Below are positions 17,809 through 26,235 of a stretch of 64,000 nucleotides of DNA, piece after piece. Numbering within the stretch: the stretch's first letter is position 1; every line of letters begins with the position of its first letter. The DNA is taken from positions 4,588,001 through 4,652,000 of the forward strand of contig NZ_CP094516.1 in the NCBI RefSeq assembly GCF_029909975.1. The letters run 5' to 3'. A model generated the notes under the pieces. It had not been told where the DNA came from. It worked only from the letters and a program-made list of their open reading frames with translations, and searched no databases. The stretch is from Bradyrhizobium sp. ISRA430. GTDB lineage: Bacteria; Pseudomonadota; Alphaproteobacteria; Rhizobiales; Xanthobacteraceae. The position numbers were made by a program, and so were the translations under genes.

Positions 17809-19305
17809 ATGCTGTCTGGATGGCGCGAAGCCATGGCCCGCCGGCCGTGGCGGATTTCGGCGAAGCTGCTGATCATCTCGTCGGTCGTGACGGTGATCGG
17901 CTTTTCCGCCATTTGCGTCAACGTCATGCTGGACATGCGGCGCGGCGAGGAGGCGCTCGCGCGCCAGACGCTGGAAAACCTGGCCACCACCATCGAGGCC
18001 GACATCAGCCGCAATATCGAGATCTATGACCTGTCGCTGAAGGCGGTCGCGAGCAGCATGCTGCTGCCCGAGATCGGGACCGTTTCGAAGCCGATCCGCC
18101 AGCTCATCCTGTTCGATCATGCCACTACGGCTAGGCACTTCGGCGCCATCCAGGTGTTCGATGCCGAAGGCAAGCTGACCATCGACGCCTCCACGCTCGA
18201 TCCGCTGCCGGAGAGCCGCGGCGACGAGGACTATTTCAGGGTTCACCGCGACAATCCCGGCGCCGGACTGTTCATCAGCCGTCCGATGTTGTTCCGCGGC
18301 GCCTATTCGATCGTGCTGAGCCGACGCATCAGCGACACCGATGGCGGCTTCATGGGGGTCGTCGCCGGCTCGATCCGCTTCAGCTATTTCCACGAGCTGT
18401 TCGAGCGGTTGAACCTCGGGCCCGAGGACACCATCACCGTGCTCAAGCGCGACCGCACCATCATGATGCGGCGGCCGTTCGACCTCGACGTGATCGGCAA
18501 GAACCTGTCCGAGCGCCAGAACTGGAAGGCCGACAATCTGAAGGCCGGCGGCTCGTTCGCAGGACAGGGACCGATCGACGAAACGCCACGCCTCTACGTC
18601 CGCAGCAGCGGGGCCAGTCCGCTGTTCGTGGTGGCCGGCAAGCCGCTCTACGTGGTCTTTGCGCTGTGGCAGACGGAGGCCCTGCGCATCGGCGTCGTGG
18701 TGCTGGTGCTCGCACTTTTCATGCTGGGCTCGACGGTCGTGCTCGCCCGCGAGATCGGCCGGCGCGCCGAGGCCGAGCGCAAGCTCGAGGAGATGGCGAC
18801 GACGGACGCGCTGACGGGCCTGCGCAACCGGCGCAAGTTCGATTCCGTCATCGACCAGGAATGGCGCCGCGCCATGCGCCAGCAGACGCCCGTCGCGCTT
18901 CTGATGATCGATGCCGATCACTTCAAGGCCTACAACGACACGTTCGGCCATCAGGCCGGAGACCAGGTGCTGATCGGCATCGCCATCTGCATTTCCGATT
19001 CGGTGCGTCGCGCCGGCGATTGCGCCGCGCGTTATGGCGGCGAGGAATTCGCCGTGCTGCTGCCGAACACCTCGGCGACCGACGCGTTCAAGATCGCCGA
19101 GATGATCCGCGCCAAGGTGCAAGGCTGGTCCGATGACCAGACGATGTCGACCGTGTCCTGCGGTGTTGCGAGCATCGTTCCCACTGCCGGCCTGGACTGG
19201 TCGATCCTGGTGAACGCCGCCGACAAGGCGCTCTACGCCGCCAAGGCCGGCGGCCGCAACCAGTCCGTGGTCGCGAGCCTGCCGAAGCTGTCGCTGGTGG
19301 CGTGA
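17809..19305 (+). CDS. Membrane sensor diguanylate cyclase (dCache-GGDEF)
   Basis: A 498-residue protein. One membrane segment near residues 18-40 and another near 285-308 enclose a periplasmic sensor of about 240 residues with the look of a double Cache domain (YFRVHRDNPGAGLFISRP, GSIRFSYFHELF). The cytoplasmic GGDEF domain begins at TTDALTGLRNRRKFD and has an intact YGGEEF active site near residue 410, so it should make cyclic di-GMP from two GTP. An RxxD inhibitory site (RAGD) lies five residues before GGEEF, which predicts product inhibition. It is oriented like the EAL gene upstream and may oppose it. Confidence 0.93.
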   Translation: MLSGWREAMARRPWRISAKLLIISSVVTVIGFSAICVNVMLDMRRGEEALARQTLENLATTIEADISRNIEIYDLSLKAVASSMLLPEIGTVSKPIRQLILFDHATTARHFGAIQVFDAEGKLTIDASTLDPLPESRGDEDYFRVHRDNPGAGLFISRPMLFRGAYSIVLSRRISDTDGGFMGVVAGSIRFSYFHELFERLNLGPEDTITVLKRDRTIMMRRPFDLDVIGKNLSERQNWKADNLKAGGSFAGQGPIDETPRLYVRSSGASPLFVVAGKPLYVVFALWQTEALRIGVVVLVLALFMLGSTVVLAREIGRRAEAERKLEEMATTDALTGLRNRRKFDSVIDQEWRRAMRQQTPVALLMIDADHFKAYNDTFGHQAGDQVLIGIAICISDSVRRAGDCAARYGGEEFAVLLPNTSATDAFKIAEMIRAKVQGWSDDQTMSTVSCGVASIVPTAGLDWSILVNAADKALYAAKAGGRNQSVVASLPKLSLVA

Positions 19306-19359
19306 GTCTCCGGCGCAACGCAGTCATTTTGAGTGCGAAGCAATCCCCGCATCTTCGGT

Positions 19360-19480
19360 GTCGCCCCGGCGAAGGCCCATACCGGGGAGTCCATCGATTG
19401 CGCACGGTCGTCCTACCGAACAACGAGTCTTCGCCAAACTACTCCCTGTGGTTATGGGTCCCGACCTTCGCCGGGACGAC
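19360..19480. repeat. Palindromic intergenic repeat, family B
   Basis: It is bounded by GTCGCCCCGGCGAAGGCCC and GGGTCCCGACCTTCGCCGGG followed by ACGAC, imperfect inverted arms about 120 bases apart. It lies between two convergent genes. Confidence 0.75.
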
Positions 19481-19535
19481 GCCAGGAGAGATTGGCGAGT
19501 TGGATTCGAAATAACGCGTGGCGAGATACCTCCCG

Positions 19536-20411
19536 CTACTGCCCCAGATACTTCTTCATCTCCGCGATCAGGCCGTCGCGCAGGTCGGGGCGCTTCAGGC
19601 CGTAGGCGATGTTGGCGCGCAGGAAGCCGGCCTTGGAGCCGCAATCATGGCGCTCGCCCTCGAACTCGACGCCGTAGAACTTCTGCGACTTGGCGAGCCC
19701 GATCATGGCGTCGGTGAGCTGGATCTCGCCGCCGGCGCCGCGCTCCTGGGTCTCCAGGATCTTGAAGATCTCGGGCTGGAGAATGTAGCGGCCGGTGATC
19801 GACAGATTGGAGGGCGCAGTGCCCTTCGGCGGCTTCTCGACCATGCCGTCGACCTCGAACATCTTGCCGTTGCGCTTGCCGACGCCGCAGATGCCGTATT
19901 GATGGGTCAGATGATCCGGCACCGCCTCGACCGCGAGCAGGTTGGATTTTTCACCGAGCGTCGCTGCCGTGTCGATCATCTGCTTCAGGCAGCCGGGCGC
20001 ATTGAGCACGAGTTCGTCGGGCAGCACGACCGCGAACGGCTCGTTGCCGACGATGTCGCGCGCGCACCAGACCGCATGGCCGAGGCCGAGCGGTGCCTGC
20101 TGGCGGGTGAAGCTGACGGCGCCCGCATCCGGCTGGTTCTGCGTCAGAATCTCCTGCTCGGCCTTCTTGCCGCGCGCGGCGAGCGTGGTGTCGAGCTCGA
20201 ACATCCGGTCGAAATGATCTTCGATGACGTTCTTGTTGCGGCCGGTGACGAAAATGAAATGCTCGATGCCCGCTTCCTTGGCCTCGTCATAGACGTACTG
20301 GATCAGCGGCTTGTCGACGATGGTCAGCATCTCCTTGGGCATCGCCTTGGTGGCGGGCAGGACACGGGTGCCGAGGCCGGCGACCGGGAATACAGCTTTG
20401 CGGATTTTCAT
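19536..20411 (-). CDS. galU: UTP-glucose-1-phosphate uridylyltransferase
   Basis: A 291-residue nucleotidyltransferase making UDP-glucose from UTP and glucose-1-phosphate for polysaccharide, glucan and lipid A-core synthesis. The start at 20411 gives the conserved MKIRKAVFPVAGLGTRVLPATKAMPKEM (nucleotide-binding loop, residues 1-28). Further family blocks are IVDKPLIQYVYDEAKEAG, GLGHAVWCARD, LPDELVLNAPG and KPPKGTAPSNLSITGRYIL. A 199-base spacer separates it from the divergent transglycosylase gene. It appears monocistronic. Confidence 0.96.
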   Translation of the reverse strand: MKIRKAVFPVAGLGTRVLPATKAMPKEMLTIVDKPLIQYVYDEAKEAGIEHFIFVTGRNKNVIEDHFDRMFELDTTLAARGKKAEQEILTQNQPDAGAVSFTRQQAPLGLGHAVWCARDIVGNEPFAVVLPDELVLNAPGCLKQMIDTAATLGEKSNLLAVEAVPDHLTHQYGICGVGKRNGKMFEVDGMVEKPPKGTAPSNLSITGRYILQPEIFKILETQERGAGGEIQLTDAMIGLAKSQKFYGVEFEGERHDCGSKAGFLRANIAYGLKRPDLRDGLIAEMKKYLGQ

Positions 20412-20610
20412 GGGATTGATCGAATACCTCGAGAGACGCGTGAGCAATGACGGCTTGCTAGACGGTTTGCAGCCGCTAACAAAGGCGGATGTAGGGCCCT
20501 TGCCCGGCGGATTTGATAACAAGGCCGCCTACAAAACTTCACCTTTGTTAAGATATTGGCAACCGTAACGAGGCCTCCTGAAGGCGGATTTTCGGCCGGA
20601 CGGGTGGGAC

Positions 20611-21990
20611 ATGAGGCAATCAGTGGCAGGAATGGCGAAATTCGCGAGGCCTTTGACCGGCGCAACAATGCTCGGCGCCGCACTGCTGTTCCCGTTGCCC
20701 ACACATGCGCAGGCCCAGAACGGCCTGTCGAATCTGTTCGGCGGCATTTTTTCCGGCTCGAACCCGGCGCCTTCGCAAGGAGCGCCCGGCGGTGCCCAGC
20801 CCTGGAGCGGCGAAGACGGTGCCTCCGGCCATCCGCTGATGACGGCGGCGGCAATCCGCGAGGCGGCGGGCAATTTCAACAATTGCGTTGCCGGGATGTG
20901 GCCCGATGCCGCACGGCGCGGCATCACGCAGGAGAATTTCCAGCGCTTCACCGCGGGCCTGTCGCCCGACCTGCGCATCATGGATCTCCTGGATTCACAG
21001 CCGGAGTTCACCAAGTCGATCTGGGATTATCTCGACATCCTCGTGAGCGACAACCGCCTGGCCAGGGGCCGCGAGATCCTCACCAAGTACAAGGCGCAGT
21101 TCGACGCCACCGAAAAGGCCTATGGCGTCGACCGCTACATCGTCGCCTCGATCTGGGGCATCGAATCCAACTACTCGACGCAGATGGGCGACCGCAGCGT
21201 GCTGCAATCGACGGCGACGCTTGCCTGCATCGGCCGCCGCCAGGCCTATTTCAAGGATGAATTCCTCTCCGCGCTGGAGATCCTCAACCGCGGCGATCTC
21301 AGTCCGGAGCAGATGCGTGGCTCCTGGGCCGGCGCGTTCGGCCCGACGCAGTTCATGCCGACCGCGTTCAAGCGCTATGCCGTCGATGCCGATGGCGACG
21401 GACGGCGCGACGTGGTCGACGATCCCTCGGACCTGATCGCCTCCACCGCCAACAATCTGAAGAAGGACGGCTGGCAGGCCGGCCAGACCTGGGGCTTCGA
21501 GGTCGTCGTGCCCAGGGACTTCAACTACATGCTGGCCGATCGCGCCAAGGCGATGACGATCGCGCAGTGGGAGAAGCTCGGGATCACCCGTCCGACCCGG
21601 CAGCCGTTCCCGCATCCGGCCGAGAAGGCCTATCTGCTGGCGCCCGCCGGCGCCGAGGGGCCGGGCTTCCTGATGCTGCAGAACTACCGGGTCATCATGA
21701 AATACAATCCGGCCGAGGCCTACGCGTTGGCGATCGGCCATTTCGCCGACCGCCTGCGCGGCGGCCAGCCCTTCACCCAGTCCTGGCCGCGGCAGGAACG
21801 GGAACTGTCCCGCGCCGAACGGCTCGAGCTGCAGCAGCTTCTCGCCCAGCGTGGCTTCTACAAGGGCACCCCGGACGGCCAGTTCGGCGGCCAGACCCGG
21901 GAGGCGCTGCGCAACTTCCAGGCCTCGATCGGGGCGCCTGCGGACGGATTTGCCTCCTCCGACATGCTGGAACGGCTGCGGGGACGCTGA
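20611..21990 (+). CDS. Lytic murein transglycosylase with peptidoglycan-binding domain
   Basis: A 459-residue exported MltB-type enzyme. The signal peptide ends near PLPTHAQA. The SLT_2 catalytic domain contains the proposed catalytic Glu in IWGIESNYSTQMGDRS and GSWAGAFGPTQFMPTAFKRYAVDADGD. The C-terminal PG_binding_1 domain is RLELQQLLAQRGFYKGTPDG through REALRNFQASIG. It cleaves the glycan MurNAc-GlcNAc bond forming 1,6-anhydro ends. It is followed 171 bases later by an exported SGNH-fold protein. Confidence 0.93.
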   Translation: MRQSVAGMAKFARPLTGATMLGAALLFPLPTHAQAQNGLSNLFGGIFSGSNPAPSQGAPGGAQPWSGEDGASGHPLMTAAAIREAAGNFNNCVAGMWPDAARRGITQENFQRFTAGLSPDLRIMDLLDSQPEFTKSIWDYLDILVSDNRLARGREILTKYKAQFDATEKAYGVDRYIVASIWGIESNYSTQMGDRSVLQSTATLACIGRRQAYFKDEFLSALEILNRGDLSPEQMRGSWAGAFGPTQFMPTAFKRYAVDADGDGRRDVVDDPSDLIASTANNLKKDGWQAGQTWGFEVVVPRDFNYMLADRAKAMTIAQWEKLGITRPTRQPFPHPAEKAYLLAPAGAEGPGFLMLQNYRVIMKYNPAEAYALAIGHFADRLRGGQPFTQSWPRQERELSRAERLELQQLLAQRGFYKGTPDGQFGGQTREALRNFQASIGAPADGFASSDMLERLRGR

Positions 21991-22161
21991 AACCGAGGCG
22001 AAAGTAACCCTGAACGGGAATTTTGACGGCCGGCCTTGACGGGGACGGCCGATCCCCGTGTATGGCCCAAAGAATCTGCAAGAGAATCTGCCCGTTTGCG
22101 GCCCGATTCCGTTATTATATTCGAGCCTATTCCAACAGCCGTTGCTGCGGCCCGAGATCGC

Positions 22162-23880
22162 ATGTCGAAGCCAAAGTCCCTGTTCAAGGCGCTGACCGAG
22201 ACCGGCCCGTTGATCGCGCTGGGGACGGCGCTTGCGATCCTGGTCTCGGTTGCAGGACCCGCCTCGGCGCAGTTCTTCAACTTCCCAGGTTTCGGCGGCT
22301 TCGGCGGCGGCCCTCCGCAGCGCTCGGCCCCGCCACCGCGCCATGGCGGCGGCTGGTTCGGCGGCGACTTCTTCGCGCCGTTCCAGCAGCCACAGCAGCA
22401 ACAGCAGGCACCGCGTCAGGATTTTTCGCGCGCCCCCGCGCCGGCCAAGCGCGACACGACGCCAGAGAAGAACGTGCTGGTGATCGGCGATGCCATGGCG
22501 GACTGGCTCGCCTATGGCCTCGAAGACGCCTACACCGAACAGCCCGACATGGGCGTTATCCGCAAGCACAAGACCACGTCCGGCCTGATCAAGTATCAGC
22601 CGCGCGGCGAGCCCTCCGACTGGGCAGCCGCGGCCAAAGGCATTCTCGAGACCGAAAAGCCCGACGTCATCGTCGTGATGCTCGGCCTCAACGACCGCAT
22701 CCAGATCCGCGAGCCTGCATCCGACAAAACGGAGAAGGCATCGGACAAGAAGAACGACAAGGGCGCACGCGTCAAGGGAAAGCCCGGCGAGACCAAACCG
22801 AGCGGCCCCGACACCGCCGCCAAGCCGGAGGACAAGCCGGCCGACAGTGACCTGCCGCAAGACGACGCCGATAGCGCCGATGCGCCGCAAACCCCGGCAC
22901 CTGAGAAGGCCGCGCGCTCGCCCAACGGCGTCTATGAATTCCGCGACGACCGCTGGGTCGAACTCTACAGCAAGAAGATCGAGGAGCTGGCCGCCGTCCT
23001 CAAAGCCAAGGGCGTGCCGGTGCTCTGGGTCGGCCTGCCAGCGATCCGCGGCCAGAAGGGAACGGCGGACATGCTGTTCCTGGATTCGCTCTATCGCGAG
23101 GGCGCGGGCAAGGCCGGCATCACCTATGTCGACGTCTGGGACGGTTTTGTCGACGAAGCCGGCCGCTTCCTGCAGAAGGGCCCCGACTTCGAAGGCCAGA
23201 TCCGTCAGCTCCGCAGCTATGACGGCGTCTATTTCACCAAGGCCGGCGCACGCAAGCTCGCGCACTATGTCGAGCGCGAGATCACGCGCCTGCTCGCAGG
23301 ACGTTCCGGTCCGATTGCGTTGCCGAGCGAGCCGGCGACTCCCGACACCAGCGCCGAGCCCGGCAAACCTGCGCCGCGGCCACTGGCGGGCCCGATCGTG
23401 CCGCTGGTTGCCGCCTCGATCTCGACCGATCAATTGCTGGGCGGGCCGGGCTCGCGTCCCGCCGCCGTCGATGCGCTCGCTGCGAGGACGCTGGTGAAGG
23501 GCGAACCGCTGACGGCGCCTGCGGGCCGTGCCGACGACTATTCCTGGCCGCGCCGCGAAGTTGGCCGCGAGCAGGCCAAGGGCGATACCCCGATGGCGAC
23601 GACGACACCTGGGGGCAGCGGCGCCACGCCCGGTTCCTCGGGCTCGCCGGGCGCAGCCGCGGCGATCGCGCCGCCGAAGCCCGCGCCGAAGAAGCCTCCG
23701 GCACCACCGCAGCAACAGCAGCAGCCGGCGCAGGCAACGCCCTCATTCCGCGATTTCTTCGGCTTCGGGTCTCCGTCACCGCCCCGTCAGTTCACGCCCG
23801 CACCGCGCAATCCGAATCTGAACCCGGCGATCCCGCGTCCGCCGGCGAACGTGGGACGAGCGGCGGAAGTGATCCGGTGA
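22162..23880 (+). CDS. Exported SGNH-fold protein (DUF459 type) with substituted catalytic residues
   Basis: A 572-residue protein; the start at 22162 gives MSKPKSLFKALTETG and a signal anchor ending near GPASAQFF. A Gln/Pro-rich linker leads to an SGNH/GDSL hydrolase-like domain (about residues 105-375). The nucleophile block reads VLVIGDAMADW, with Ala111 where Ser is expected; the block III Asn is present (MLGLNDR, Asn177); and the usual DGxHF reads DGVYF (Tyr357 for His). Both catalytic residues therefore appear replaced. A charged Lys-rich insert lies around residues 185-245, and the long C-terminus is Pro/Ala-rich with poly-Gln. It could be a carbohydrate-binding or scaffold protein of the cell surface. 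It follows the transglycosylase on the same strand. Confidence 0.85.
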   Translation: MSKPKSLFKALTETGPLIALGTALAILVSVAGPASAQFFNFPGFGGFGGGPPQRSAPPPRHGGGWFGGDFFAPFQQPQQQQQAPRQDFSRAPAPAKRDTTPEKNVLVIGDAMADWLAYGLEDAYTEQPDMGVIRKHKTTSGLIKYQPRGEPSDWAAAAKGILETEKPDVIVVMLGLNDRIQIREPASDKTEKASDKKNDKGARVKGKPGETKPSGPDTAAKPEDKPADSDLPQDDADSADAPQTPAPEKAARSPNGVYEFRDDRWVELYSKKIEELAAVLKAKGVPVLWVGLPAIRGQKGTADMLFLDSLYREGAGKAGITYVDVWDGFVDEAGRFLQKGPDFEGQIRQLRSYDGVYFTKAGARKLAHYVEREITRLLAGRSGPIALPSEPATPDTSAEPGKPAPRPLAGPIVPLVAASISTDQLLGGPGSRPAAVDALAARTLVKGEPLTAPAGRADDYSWPRREVGREQAKGDTPMATTTPGGSGATPGSSGSPGAAAAIAPPKPAPKKPPAPPQQQQQPAQATPSFRDFFGFGSPSPPRQFTPAPRNPNLNPAIPRPPANVGRAAEVIR

Positions 23881-23895
23881 TTTTTCGCTGAGACC

Positions 23896-24060
23896 TGTCC
23901 CGGACGCGGCGCAGCGCCATCAGCGCGTTTGCGCGCGTCTTCAACACGCTATGGGTGATGCGCCGCAGAGCCGGACCCAGTTTCGTGCGACATCAACAAA
24001 GGAATGGGCTCGGCTCAGCAGCGCCGCGTTTCACGCCGCACTGCGTCCGGGGCACGAGAC
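23896..24060. repeat. Mosaic intergenic repeat, family B (second type)
   Basis: It has outer arms CTGTCCCGGACGCGGCGCAG and CACTGCGTCCGGGGCACGAG, with inner CCGCAGAGCCGGACCCAG and a further GGGCTCGGCTCAGCAGCGCC. It fills most of the spacer between convergent genes. Confidence 0.65.
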
Positions 24061-24076
24061 ACGACGTGATGGGCTC

Positions 24077-24454
24077 TCAGCCGTAGTAGCGCCAGCGCGA
24101 CGGCGGCGGGCGGCGCGCAGGACGCGAGATCAGCAAGGCGAGCGCAAAGCCGATGCCGCCGGCGATCAAGAGCGCGCCGAGCGGATTGTCCTGCACCCTC
24201 TTGGCGATGGCCTGCGTGCCGTCGCGGAACGTGTCGCCGCTCGCCTCATAGGCATCTTTTGCGTAGCTGGTGGCGGTGTTCGCTGCTTCGCGCGCCGTGT
24301 CCTTTGCCTGGCCGTACAGGTTCTGCACCGTGCCGGCAGCCTCGCGTGCCCGGCCTGACGCTTGCGTCTTTGCATCTCCCGCCATCTCACCCACGGTACC
24401 TTCCACGCCGCCCGCCATTTCCTTGGCCGATCCGATAATCCGATCCGGGTCCAT
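24077..24454 (-). CDS. CsbD-family stress protein with C-terminal membrane segment
   Basis: A 125-residue protein. The start at 24454 is preceded by a strong GGAGGA ribosome binding site. The N-terminal CsbD-like part reads MDPDRIIGSAKEMAGGVEG; a helical Ala/Thr-rich stretch follows (AKDTAREAANTATSYAKD), then one membrane segment (GALLIAGGIGFALALLI) and a basic tail. It resembles a CsbD-YqjD hybrid. CsbD proteins are general stress proteins of unknown biochemical role. A near-consensus sigma-EcfG promoter lies 29 bases upstream (24484-24508), so general stress control is likely. Confidence 0.85.
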   Translation of the reverse strand: MDPDRIIGSAKEMAGGVEGTVGEMAGDAKTQASGRAREAAGTVQNLYGQAKDTAREAANTATSYAKDAYEASGDTFRDGTQAIAKRVQDNPLGALLIAGGIGFALALLISRPARRPPPSRWRYYG

Positions 24455-24483
24455 GATATTCCTCCTCGGTGATCCGCCGAAGT

Positions 24484-24508
24484 AACCGATCAGGCTGAGC
24501 GCGGTTCC
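24484..24508 (-). promoter_or_regulatory. Sigma-EcfG-type promoter of the CsbD gene
   Basis: On the minus strand GGAAC is followed after 16 bases by GGTT; the consensus is GGAAC-N16/17-CGTT, so one base of the -10 element differs. The -10 element is 29 bases from the start codon. Confidence 0.65.
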
Positions 24509-24518
24509 TTGTATTCGC

Positions 24519-25256
24519 CTACAGAATGAGCCCGCCATCGACGACGATGGTCTGGCCGACGACGTAGGATGACAAGGGCGATGCCAGAAACAGCGCCGCA
24601 CCTGCCATATCGGCCGGCGTGCCCAATCGGCGCAGCGGAATGCGCGCCAGCGCGCCTTCGAGCCGCTTGGGATTGTCGGTCGTCACCTTCGTCATCTTGG
24701 TGTCGACCAGTCCGGGTGCGATGCCGTTGACGCGGATACCATCCTCGGCCCAGGCCTCGCCCAGCGTCCGCGTCAATCCGACCGCGCCGGTCTTCGACGC
24801 GTTGTAGGCGGGATTGCCCATGGTGGAGTGATAGGCTGCGGTCGACGAGACGATGATCAGCGATCCCTTGGCTTCCCGCAGCATGGAATGAAATCGGCTC
24901 GCGCAGGCCATCAGGCTCATCAGGTTGACCTCGACGACCTTGCGAAAGCCCGCCATCTCGAATTCGCCGCGGCGGTAGAGCACCGCGCCCTGCGCGAGCA
25001 CGAGCACGTCGAGCCGCTCGAAGGACGGCTTGAAGGTCTCGATCGCACCGGCACTGCTGACATCGAGCTGCGCGTAAGCGAGACCCGTGAGGTCGGAGCC
25101 TTCCTCCGCCGAATAATCCGTGGCGTGGGTGCGGGTGCCGCAAACCGCGACATGCGCACCCCTGGCGCGAAAGGCCTGCGCGATTCCGTTGCCGATGCCG
25201 CTGGAACCGCCGACGACCAGCACCTGCTTGCCTGTAAAATCGAGCTCGTTCGTCAT
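24519..25256 (-). CDS. SDR-family oxidoreductase
   Basis: A 245-residue classical short-chain dehydrogenase. The start at 25256 follows a GGGAGAG ribosome binding site. It shows the cofactor motif VVGGSSGIGNGIA (residues 14-26), an active-site YNASK with the upstream Ser in VSSTAAYHS, and the late PG motif in NGIAPGLVDTKM. The NNAG motif of the family is replaced by LAQGA. The substrate is unknown. It is divergent from a second SDR gene, with a 101-base spacer. Confidence 0.88.
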   Translation of the reverse strand: MTNELDFTGKQVLVVGGSSGIGNGIAQAFRARGAHVAVCGTRTHATDYSAEEGSDLTGLAYAQLDVSSAGAIETFKPSFERLDVLVLAQGAVLYRRGEFEMAGFRKVVEVNLMSLMACASRFHSMLREAKGSLIIVSSTAAYHSTMGNPAYNASKTGAVGLTRTLGEAWAEDGIRVNGIAPGLVDTKMTKVTTDNPKRLEGALARIPLRRLGTPADMAGAALFLASPLSSYVVGQTIVVDGGLIL

Positions 25257-25357
25257 CGCGCCGCTCTCCCTTTGCTTTTGCTTGTTTGACCTGTCTGCGG
25301 ATCGATGCAAGCCTTGTCAATCTCGCAACAAGAAGCAAGCAGGTCCGAGGAAACAGC

Positions 25358-26137
25358 ATGTCCGACTTCAAGCAGCTCAGCCGGTCCGTGAACGGCCTGA
25401 GCGTTCTCGTCACCGGTGCCGCGAGCGGCATGGGGCGCGCGACGGCGCGCGTGTTCGCCGCCGAAGGCGCGAACGTCGCCGTCACCGACTTTGACGAGCA
25501 AGGCGCGCAGGCGGTTGCGACGGAGATCGTCGCGAGCGGCGGCGCGGCGCGGGCCTGGAAGCTCGACGTGGCCAATGCCGGTGAGATCAAGCGTGTGGTC
25601 GGCGATGTCGCGGCGCATTTCGGCGGGCTCGACATCATCGTCAACAATGCCGGCATCTCCGTGCGCGTCGCGATCGACGATGAAGTTTACGAGGACGCTT
25701 GGGCCAAGGGCATCGCCGTGATGCTGACGGCGCATCCGCGCATCATCCGCGCGGCGCTTCCACATTTGCGCAAATCGAAGAGCCCGCGCATCGTCAACAT
25801 CGCCTCCACCGAGGCGCTCGGCGCCACCGCACTGCACAGCCCCTATTCGGCGGCGAAGGGCGGGGTGGCGAGCCTCACCCGCTCGCTCGCGGTGGAGCTC
25901 GGCCGCGAAGGCATCACCGTCAACTGCATCTGCCCGGGCCCGATCCGTACCGCGATCACCGATCGCATCCCGGAGGAGCACAAGACCATCTATGCCAAGC
26001 GCCGCACCGCACTCGGCCGCTACGGCGATCCCGAGGAAGTCGCGCACATGACGCTGAGCCTGTGCCTGCCGGCCGCATCGTTCCTGACCGGCGCAGTGAT
26101 CCCGGTCGACGGCGGCCTGATGGCGCGCAACGCGTAA
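25358..26137 (+). CDS. SDR-family oxidoreductase
   Basis: A 259-residue short-chain dehydrogenase/reductase starting at 25358 after a GAGGAAA ribosome binding site. Motifs are VTGAASGMGRATA (cofactor), IIVNNAGISV (structural NNAG), NIASTEA and YSAAK (catalytic Ser, Tyr, Lys), and CPGPIRTAITD. It is similar in type to FabG/glucose dehydrogenase-like SDRs; the natural substrate is not evident. The TfdA-like dioxygenase follows 98 bases later on the same strand, so the two may form a small catabolic unit. Confidence 0.88.
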   Translation: MSDFKQLSRSVNGLSVLVTGAASGMGRATARVFAAEGANVAVTDFDEQGAQAVATEIVASGGAARAWKLDVANAGEIKRVVGDVAAHFGGLDIIVNNAGISVRVAIDDEVYEDAWAKGIAVMLTAHPRIIRAALPHLRKSKSPRIVNIASTEALGATALHSPYSAAKGGVASLTRSLAVELGREGITVNCICPGPIRTAITDRIPEEHKTIYAKRRTALGRYGDPEEVAHMTLSLCLPAASFLTGAVIPVDGGLMARNA

Positions 26138-26235
26138 GAGCCATGCAGGCCTGGCGTTGACATCGGCGGGTGCGTGAGTAGCCTTTTTCGATAGCAGAGC
26201 GGGACCAACCGCTCGCGGTCCGCGGGAGAAACGCC

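Noticed and set aside
20995..23715. A 906-codon minus-strand frame across the transglycosylase and SGNH genes
   Set aside because: It spans two genuine genes and their spacer in antisense, without any recognised domain.
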